Origin: JAEVZK01 sp038202925
Lineage (GTDB): Bacteria; Armatimonadota; Fimbriimonadia; Fimbriimonadales; Fimbriimonadaceae
Direction: 5' to 3'
Length of the DNA stretch: 6,624 bases
Assembly: GCA_038202925.1 (NCBI GenBank)
Contig: JBBREM010000127.1
Coordinates: 1-6,624, forward strand
Part shown: positions 1 through 4,646 of the stretch, one piece after another
How the letters are laid out: each line of letters starts with the position of its first letter
Position numbering within the stretch: the first letter of the stretch is position 1
Position numbers and translations under genes: made by a program
The notes under the pieces: generated by a model
Database searches by the model: none
Seen by the model: only the letters and a program-made list of their open reading frames with translations
Told to the model about the DNA's origin: nothing

Positions 1-387
1 GAAGAGATCGACGCGCTGATGATGCTCGGCCCCAAAGCCGGGTATCGCGCCCCAGATGACGACGATGATGCAAACGTAAAAGGTCAGCCAGACGATGAGG
101 GACCGAACCAACACCGTGGCGGCAAAGGAGGGAAAGCGCGCTCGTCGCGTGAAGAAGCCCGCTCCAAAAAATCCGAAGCCGAAGACCATGCCCGAGACGA
201 GCGTGCTCCGAATGTCGCGCGGCCCGACTGGCGCGATGAAATAGAAGACAAAGGCGAAGAGGTAGGCGATGAAAAGGTTGCCGTAAAGATCCTTGAGCAG
301 CTCCTTCTGGCGATCCGTCATCTCCCTCCATTGTAAGTCCAGTAGGGCATGCTGGCTGCGGCGAACGTAGAGACCTGGGAAAAACAT
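1..387 (-). CDS. Partial polytopic membrane protein of unknown function (N-terminal 129 residues)
   Basis: The minus strand is open from an ATG at 387-385 to the window edge (129 codons, 3' end missing). The N-terminus is a short amphipathic, charged stretch (residues 1-36, containing LLDLQWREMTDRQKELLKDL). Three strongly hydrophobic segments follow: about 37-53, 61-79 and 88-115. A basic loop with the sequence TRRAR (80-84) lies between the second and third. The start at 387 is preceded by AAGGA five bases upstream, a good ribosome binding site. An internal ATG at 321-319 (MTDRQKE) also follows a purine-rich GGAGGGAG and is the main alternative. The plus-strand reading of the same DNA gives an Asp/Lys/Arg-rich protein, as expected for the shadow of hydrophobic codons. 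I do not recognise the family. A membrane anchor in front of a cytoplasmic domain, such as a nucleotide cyclase, is possible but speculative. The gene is divergent from the dcw cluster, so it may share its control region without sharing its function. Confidence 0.72.
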   Translation of the reverse strand, partial: MFFPGLYVRRSQHALLDLQWREMTDRQKELLKDLYGNLFIAYLFAFVFYFIAPVGPRDIRSTLVSGMVFGFGFFGAGFFTRRARFPSFAATVLVRSLIVWLTFYVCIIVVIWGAIPGFGAEHHQRVDLF

Positions 388-459
388 GGGAGTCCTTGAT
401 ATACTGACTTCGATGATCGCTAAGGCGGGCCGGAGCAGCGCGAGGTTTAGGTTCAAAAC

Positions 460-479
460 TAGTAGACATATACCTACTA
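460..479. promoter_or_regulatory. 20-bp near-palindrome, candidate operator
   Basis: The arms TAGTAG (460-465) and CTACTA (474-479) are perfect reverse complements around the centre ACATATAC. Eight of the ten base pairs of the 20-bp dyad match. This is typical of a site for a dimeric repressor or activator. It lies in the AT-rich part of the divergent spacer, 73 bp from the minus-strand start and about 230 bp from mraZ. It overlaps a weak promoter-like pair on the plus strand (TTCAAA 452-457, 17-bp spacing, TACTAT 475-480). The binding protein is unknown. A chance palindrome in AT-rich DNA cannot be excluded. Confidence 0.35.
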
Positions 480-536
480 TATTGCGGCCAAAAGAGCAAA
501 AATTGCGTGTATGCTCGCATTATTCGCAGCACCATA

Positions 537-565
537 TTGTAATTTCAAAGCATTCCCAGCATAAT
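537..565 (+). promoter_or_regulatory. Putative sigma70-type promoter for the mraZ/dcw cluster
   Basis: A -35-like TTGTAA (537-542, 4/6 to TTGACA) is followed after exactly 17 bp by a -10-like CATAAT (560-565, 5/6 to TATAAT). This is the best plus-strand promoter match between the divergent gene and mraZ, and it sits in locally AT-rich DNA. Transcription would start near 572 and give a leader of about 140 nt before mraZ. The assignment rests on consensus matching only. Confidence 0.45.
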
Positions 566-610
566 CCCATACAGGTGGAGGGAAGTTCCAGGACGGAACG
601 ATCCTCGACT

Positions 611-625
611 CGGGGCGGGGCGGGG
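611..625 (+). repeat. Three tandem CGGGG units, possible MraZ binding repeat
   Basis: Three perfect CGGGG copies stand head to tail, about 40-55 bp downstream of the predicted transcription start and 86 bp before mraZ. MraZ proteins are known to autoregulate by binding short G-rich direct repeats (TGGGN separated by 5 nt in E. coli). The first and third units here have that 10-bp period but not the T. The function is inferred. The tract could equally be simple GC-rich slippage or affect mRNA structure. Confidence 0.25.
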
Positions 626-710
626 TGCTCTCCTCGAATTCCGAGAGGCGGCCGAGCATGGATGCGAAGCCGCCCCTCACAGTCTAAAGGCTCATGGCAA
701 GCGCAGTTCG

Positions 711-1190
711 ATGGCAGAAGACGTTTCAATATTCTTCAAGCCGCTCATCGGTACCGATGAGGCGACCATCGACGACAAAGGCCGCATCCTAGTCGGCAAG
801 AAAAAGCGCGAGCGCCTTGGCGAACCCTTTGCGATCGCAGTCAGCGAGGTTGGCTGCCTGGTCGCCTATCCGGAAATGGTGTGGCACCGCAAAGTCGCCG
901 AGATCATGAGCCATGACAGCCTGAATCAGGGACGCCAGCAGTACACGCGCCTCTTTCTGGGATATGCCGACGACGAGCTCAAGTTCGATCAGCAAGGTCG
1001 AGTCGTCGTTCCCCAGAAGATGCGCGATCTGGCCAAGCTCACCGATAAGGTGATGCTCGTCGGCTGCGGCGACAGCATGGAGATTTGGGCCAAAGATGAA
1101 TTTGAACGGTATCAGAAAGACATCGACGGTTACGGAGCGACGCGTCGGGAGGCGCTGCAAAAGGCATATAGCCAAATGGTGGGAAGATGA
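711..1190 (+). CDS. mraZ: MraZ, transcriptional regulator of the division/cell-wall cluster
   Basis: The 159-residue product is slightly longer than the usual 140-150. MraZ is a DNA-binding protein that forms ring-shaped oligomers and in studied bacteria represses its own dcw operon. It has two SpoVT/AbrB-type half-domains. The first carries DDKGRILV (residues 21-28) and the second FDQQGRVVVP (92-101), followed by the typical helix and the segment around MEIWAKDEFERY. Position as the first gene before rsmH and ftsL/ftsI is canonical and supports the call. The first half-domain is odd: the usual proline after DxKGRxxx is glycine (G29), followed by the lysine-rich KKKRERL. No ATG, GTG or TTG in the same frame nearby offers a better start, and the ribosome binding site before 711 is weak. 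The stop overlaps the ATG of a small downstream ORF. Confidence 0.93.
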   Translation: MAEDVSIFFKPLIGTDEATIDDKGRILVGKKKRERLGEPFAIAVSEVGCLVAYPEMVWHRKVAEIMSHDSLNQGRQQYTRLFLGYADDELKFDQQGRVVVPQKMRDLAKLTDKVMLVGCGDSMEIWAKDEFERYQKDIDGYGATRREALQKAYSQMVGR

Positions 1191-1345
1191 CAAGGAACGT
1201 CAAAATCAGAAAGCGTAGTTGGGTAGATCGCATGATCGACTTTTTGCTCGGCCAGGAGGGCCACGCGACATTCGTGGCCTTTTCCGCGGCAGGGCTCGAC
1301 CGCAGCGACGGCAGTCGTCGCAAAGATGGCCATGGCCGCCGCTGA
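1187..1345 (+). CDS. Hypothetical 52-residue basic small protein coupled to mraZ
   Basis: An ATG at 1187 overlaps the mraZ TGA (ATGA), the usual arrangement for translational coupling, and GGTGGGAAG lies just before it. The frame stays open for 52 codons to TGA at 1343-1345. The N-terminus is strongly basic (TRNVKIRKR). A short hydrophobic part follows (MIDFLL, then ATFVAFSAAG), and the tail is rich in Arg, Asp and Gly. About two thirds of the codons end in G or C, which fits the neighbouring genes but also the local base composition. I recognise no family. It fills most of an otherwise unusually long mraZ-rsmH spacer. Against it: it contains a terminator-like hairpin at 1259-1283 and has no recognisable motif. 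It may be a real small protein, a translated linker or chance. Confidence 0.4.
   Translation: MTRNVKIRKRSWVDRMIDFLLGQEGHATFVAFSAAGLDRSDGSRRKDGHGRR
1259..1283 (+). terminator. Hairpin plus short T-run between mraZ and rsmH, possible attenuator
   Basis: GGCCACG (1259-1265) pairs perfectly with CGTGGCC (1273-1279) around a 7-nt loop and is followed at once by TTTT (1280-1283). This resembles a weak intrinsic terminator, though four T residues are few. Inside an operon it would act as a partial attenuator or as an mRNA processing or stability element rather than a full stop. It lies within the 52-codon ORF, so the two readings compete. Confidence 0.3.
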
Positions 1346-1391
1346 GGCTGTCTGGAGTCTTACGTTTGATGGGCAAGGGTGCCCATTCCTC

Positions 1392-2321
1392 ATGGTCATG
1401 CCCAAACACGACCCGGTGATGCTGCGCGAAATCCTCGACATCCTGCCCCTGCGGCCGGGTGCGACGATCGTCGACGGCACGCTGGGCCTGGGCGGGCATT
1501 CGCTCGAATTCATGAAGGCGATCAGCCCGGGCGGACACCTCATTGGGTTTGACTGGGATGAGTCCATGCTCGAAGTGGCGCGCGAGCGCCTGGCCGGAAA
1601 CTTCACCGCTCTGCCGGCGCAGGACCCGCTCGGAACCCATCTGCTCGAGGCGGACATCCGCTTTATCCACGACGACTTCAGAAACATCGTGGAGCATTTG
1701 GATGACACCGAGGCCGATGGCATTCTCCTCGACCTAGGCCTGAACAGCGCTCAGGTTGACGATGCAGAGCGCGGCATCAGCTTCAAAGAGGACGGCCCGC
1801 TCGACATGCGGATGGATCGAAGCACCGGCGAGCCCGCGAGCGCGCTCCTCAACCGATGGAGCCAGCACCAGATCGAACAGGCCCTGTGGGACTATGGCGA
1901 TGAGCGCTGGGCGAGGAACATCGCGCGCAAGGTTTTGGAGCGCAGAAAGGAGAAACCGCTGCGCACAACGAGCGACTTAGTCGACTGCGTTTTGGCGGCA
2001 ATTCCGGCGGGCGCAAGAGATAAGAGAATTCACCCGGCGACACGCTCCTTTCAAGCTATTCGAATCGTCGTTAATGGTGAACTTGAGGGGCTTGGCGAAG
2101 CGCTTCAAGATTCAGCCAAATGTCTGGCCGAAGGGGGCGTGCTCGCAGTTCTCAGCTACCACTCCGGCGAGGATCGGATCGTAAAGACCACGTTCCGAGA
2201 TCTCGCGCGCGAAGGCTTTGAAGAACTCACACGCAAGCCCGTGACGCCAACACAGGAGGAGATCGCCCGCAACCCGCGCAGTCGCAGCGCGAAGCTAAGA
2301 GCGATCAAGAGAGCAGCTTAG
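1392..2321 (+). CDS. rsmH: RsmH (MraW), 16S rRNA (cytosine1402-N4)-methyltransferase
   Basis: This SAM-dependent enzyme methylates N4 of C1402 in the decoding centre of 16S rRNA. From the start at 1392 the protein has 309 residues, close to the usual 300-315. Family landmarks appear in order: H-x-PVML (6-11), the SAM-binding VDGTLGLGGHS (27-37), ILLDLGLNSAQ (111-121) with RGISF and GPLDMRMD just after, HPATRSFQAIRI (214-225), LSYHSGEDRIVK (254-265) and a C-terminal RNPRSRSAKLRAIKR. Two family positions vary: LGLNS replaces LGVSS, and HSGED replaces HSLED. The frame is open back to an ATG at 1326, but the extra 22 residues are not family-like and overlap the preceding small ORF. ATG 1392 or 1398 places the conserved H-x-PVML where expected, and AAGGG (1375-1379) lies 12 nt before 1392. 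Confidence 0.93.
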   Translation: MVMPKHDPVMLREILDILPLRPGATIVDGTLGLGGHSLEFMKAISPGGHLIGFDWDESMLEVARERLAGNFTALPAQDPLGTHLLEADIRFIHDDFRNIVEHLDDTEADGILLDLGLNSAQVDDAERGISFKEDGPLDMRMDRSTGEPASALLNRWSQHQIEQALWDYGDERWARNIARKVLERRKEKPLRTTSDLVDCVLAAIPAGARDKRIHPATRSFQAIRIVVNGELEGLGEALQDSAKCLAEGGVLAVLSYHSGEDRIVKTTFRDLAREGFEELTRKPVTPTQEEIARNPRSRSAKLRAIKRAA

Positions 2322-2373
2322 CGGAGGCCACGGATGGTCGCCGCAAAAGAAATCAGATAGGAAAAGACTCAGG

Positions 2374-2733
2374 ATGAGTGCAGTACCCGTACAGAAACCA
2401 ATCATCATCGCCAGGCCAAAGCCCCAACTCCGCGTGGAGGTGGGCACCCGGCCGTCGGTCGGCTCAAAGGCCACCGCTCGAACCGTGATCTTCGGCGTCC
2501 TCATGTTCAGCGTTTTCTTCTCGAGCAGTCTGGCCGGCCAGGTCATGGTTGAGAAGGCGCGGCGCGAGGGCATGCGCATGATCGAGAGGTCGCGAGCCAC
2601 TTCAAAAGAAGTGGGCCTGCTGAGAGACCAAGTCCAGTCGATGACCAGGGCCTCCGCTATCGACGCATGGGCGCAGGCGAATGGGCTGGTCGCACCCGAA
2701 GCGCTGAACGCCAATGCCCAAGCTAAGCACTAG
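2374..2733 (+). CDS. ftsL: FtsL-like septal membrane protein
   Basis: The 119-residue product has the architecture of FtsL/DivIC: a short proline-rich, basic cytoplasmic tail (1-36), one transmembrane segment (about 37-57), an extracytoplasmic coiled-coil-like stretch of charged residues (about 58-92, including KARREGMRMIERSRATSKEV) and a short ending with AIDAWAQANGLV (95-106). That last stretch resembles the conserved end of FtsL proteins, where an Ile and an A-x-x-x-G-hydrophobic pattern follow the coil. FtsL joins FtsB/DivIC and activates the FtsW-FtsI septal synthase. Primary sequence is poorly conserved in this family, so the call rests on topology and on its place between rsmH and ftsI. 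An AGGA (2359-2362) precedes the ATG. The 3' end overlaps ftsI by 20 nt in another frame, which indicates translational coupling. Confidence 0.8.
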   Translation: MSAVPVQKPIIIARPKPQLRVEVGTRPSVGSKATARTVIFGVLMFSVFFSSSLAGQVMVEKARREGMRMIERSRATSKEVGLLRDQVQSMTRASAIDAWAQANGLVAPEALNANAQAKH

Positions 2734-4522
2734 ACAAAATCGCCTCTACTACTTCACGTGGGGCGTCCTCGGCCTGTTCGGCTTCGCGGCGCTGAGCCAG
2801 GCGAAGCTGCAGGTGATCGAGCGTGGCTCGATCTTGGAGCGGGCGCGAGAAACCCAGCGCTTTACGCTCAGCCACAAGGACTACGCCCGGCGTGGCGCGA
2901 TCATGTCTGCCGACAACCGCCCGCTCGCGGTGGATCAGGACACCTATGAGCTGGGAATCAGCTTCAACCGGGTGCCGCAGACGGATGCGTTTTTCCTCGA
3001 TTTAAGCGCGGCGACCGGCATCCCCGCGAGCGACTTCTCCCAGCTTGCTCTCAACGGGGAAGAGCGGAAAGTCTGGCGGGAGAGCCTGAGCGCCACCCAG
3101 CGTAACGAGATACAGGCCGTCAAGAGCAAGTGGAAGGCGGACGGCATTTCGCTCGACCGCACCGGGAAGCGAACCTACCCCCTCGGCCCGGCAGCGGCCA
3201 ACGTGATCGGCGCGATGATGGACCGAACGCCTCTTGTCGGTCTGGAGCGCAGTCAGAACGTGCTATTGAGGGGCCGGGATGGGAAAACGGTGGGTCTGAC
3301 CGACCGAGCCGGTGGATTTTTGCCCATGCGCATGGAAGCGGGATCGATTGCAAAGCGAGATGGCGAGAACATTACCCTCACGATCGACAGCGACTTGCAG
3401 CAAGAAGCGGCCAATGCGGTCAAGGAGGCGGTCGAAAAGAACGACGCCGACAGCGGAGTGGCCATCATCATGGACCCGACCACCGGCGACCTGCTCGCGA
3501 TGGCGAACTATCCCAGCTTCGATCCGACCGGCGGTGAACCGGGCGCGCCGAAGGAAAAGCGCAAGTCCACCAATAACCCGGTCGTGCAAAACCGGCTAGA
3601 GCCGGGCTCGATGTTCAAGGTCCTGACGTTGGCGAAAGGCCTCGACGACGGCAAGATCGATCCTGCCGCGCACATTAACTGCGGTGGAGCCCTCATGGTG
3701 TGGGCCGGACATGCCATCAAGTGCGATTCGCACCACGGGAACCGAGCCCACGGCTCGGTCGACGCCGAAAAGGCGATTTCCAGATCCTGCAATGTCAGCG
3801 CCGCAACATGGGCGCTTCGCATCGGCTACCAGCCGATGGTTCACTATCTCGAAGATCTCGGCCTTCTGCGGCCCACTGGCGTAGGGTTGCCGTTCGAGGC
3901 GGGCGGGCGGTTTAACTACGGCGAGTACGCCAAGCCCCTGCAACTCGCGACGGTCGGCTTCGGCCAGTCGATCGTGACGACGCCGCTCGCAATTGCAAGC
4001 GCCTTTTGCATGTTGGCCAACCACGGCCAGCAGATGAAGCCGCGGCTGATTCGGCAGATCGGCACCCGCGTCGTACCTCCGGTTTCGCTCGGCCAGCGCG
4101 TCAAGCCGGCGGCGGCGGACAAGACGCTCGAAATCATGGAGGCGGTAATCCAGGACAAATCCGGAACCGGCTACAGCCTCCGCATCCCCGGCTACACGCT
4201 CGCCGGCAAGACCGGCACGGCGCAGAAAGTCAACCGCAAGACAGGCGGCGGGTATGTCTCCAACTTCGTCGGATTCGTCCCCGCGCCGAATCCGAAGGCG
4301 ATGATCCTCGTGATGATCGACCATCCGAAGGCAGGCGCTTACTATGGCGCAGCGGTGGCGGGACCGGTGTTCGAGCATTTGGCGAAGTCGGTGATTCGCC
4401 GGTATCACATCGCGCCGAACGACGTTGCGACGATCGGCCAGAAAGAAGAGCATGTCGACAACTCGGCCGCATCGCCGACGCACGAGGATCCGAAGCCGGC
4501 CAAGACTGAAAAAAAGAAATAG
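2714..4522 (+). CDS. ftsI: FtsI/PBP2-type class B penicillin-binding protein (septal transpeptidase)
   Basis: This is a 602-residue class B PBP that cross-links septal peptidoglycan with FtsW. It is anchored by one N-terminal transmembrane segment (about 12-30). The dimerisation (pedestal) domain opens with ARRGAIMSADNRPLAV, a variant of the family RGxIxDRxGxxLA with Ser-Ala where Asp-Arg is usual. The transpeptidase domain has all three active-site motifs: SMFK (Ser299 nucleophile, Lys302), SCN (358-360) and KTGT (499-502). There is no C-terminal PASTA domain. The protein ends in a hydrophilic, Lys/Glu/Pro-rich tail (about 575-602, ending in TEKKK). Size and gene position (after ftsL, before murE) match FtsI rather than the elongation PBP2 (MrdA). 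The start at 2714 lies inside the ftsL-like gene, and the ribosome binding site is weak, consistent with coupled translation. A 402-codon antisense ORF over this gene looks like a composition shadow. Confidence 0.94.
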   Translation: MPKLSTRQNRLYYFTWGVLGLFGFAALSQAKLQVIERGSILERARETQRFTLSHKDYARRGAIMSADNRPLAVDQDTYELGISFNRVPQTDAFFLDLSAATGIPASDFSQLALNGEERKVWRESLSATQRNEIQAVKSKWKADGISLDRTGKRTYPLGPAAANVIGAMMDRTPLVGLERSQNVLLRGRDGKTVGLTDRAGGFLPMRMEAGSIAKRDGENITLTIDSDLQQEAANAVKEAVEKNDADSGVAIIMDPTTGDLLAMANYPSFDPTGGEPGAPKEKRKSTNNPVVQNRLEPGSMFKVLTLAKGLDDGKIDPAAHINCGGALMVWAGHAIKCDSHHGNRAHGSVDAEKAISRSCNVSAATWALRIGYQPMVHYLEDLGLLRPTGVGLPFEAGGRFNYGEYAKPLQLATVGFGQSIVTTPLAIASAFCMLANHGQQMKPRLIRQIGTRVVPPVSLGQRVKPAAADKTLEIMEAVIQDKSGTGYSLRIPGYTLAGKTGTAQKVNRKTGGGYVSNFVGFVPAPNPKAMILVMIDHPKAGAYYGAAVAGPVFEHLAKSVIRRYHIAPNDVATIGQKEEHVDNSAASPTHEDPKPAKTEKKK

Positions 4523-4527
4523 CCCTT

Positions 4528-4633
4528 TGGAGTGCGGCGACCCGGCGCCGCTTTGAGCTGCGCGACCTGGCGCGCTGTCAAGTCCGCCCGCAGGCTCGCT
4601 ACAGGAAAAGCGGTGGCGGATCACCGCACTCCA
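4528..4633. repeat. 106-bp element with 27-bp imperfect terminal inverted repeats (REP/MITE-like)
   Basis: The left arm (4528-4554, beginning TGGAGTGCGGCGA) and the right arm (4607-4633, ending TCACCGCACTCCA) match as inverted repeats at 23 of 27 positions. The outermost 10 bp are perfect. The inner part contains a smaller stem, GCGCG (4560-4564) with CGCGC (4571-4575). The element fills nearly the whole ftsI-murE spacer, stopping 13 bp before the murE ATG. The design (short, no ORF, strong ends, intergenic) is that of dispersed REP or MITE-like sequences, and the ends remind me of repeats in other GC-rich bacterial genomes. Copy number cannot be seen here. As RNA it would form a long cruciform hairpin that could affect readthrough or stability of the ftsI-murE message. 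No T-run follows, so it is not a classical terminator. Confidence 0.65.
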
Positions 4634-4646
4634 TACTGAAGAAGCG

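Larger units (their letters stand above)
388..710. other. Divergent intergenic control region between the membrane-protein gene and mraZ
   Basis: I see no convincing gene in this 323-base stretch; the ORFs that cross it have unnatural composition. The part from about 451 to 570 is clearly richer in A+T than the flanks and holds a near-palindrome (460-479) and the best promoter match (537-565). The later part is GC-rich. It has a small hairpin (GTTCC at 585-589 with GGAAC at 595-599) and three tandem CGGGG units (611-625). There is no good Shine-Dalgarno close to the mraZ ATG. Confidence 0.6.

Noticed and set aside
19..336. A 105-codon plus-strand frame rich in Asp, Glu, Lys and Arg
   Set aside because: It is the complement of the hydrophobic minus-strand membrane gene, whose reading has clear transmembrane segments and a good ribosome binding site.
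386..760. A 124-codon plus-strand frame running from the spacer into mraZ
   Set aside because: It is Arg/Ser/His-rich, crosses the predicted promoter and the GC-rich leader, and overlaps the start of mraZ in another frame. Nothing protein-like is seen.
1326..1391. N-terminal extension of RsmH from the upstream ATG at 1326
   Set aside because: The extra 22 residues resemble no part of the family, overlap the small ORF after mraZ, and place the conserved H-x-PVML too far from the start. Not fully excluded.
4555..4646. Intrinsic terminator after ftsI
   Set aside because: The inverted repeat is strong, but no T-run follows the right arm, and murE and murF need to be transcribed. A repeat element fits better.
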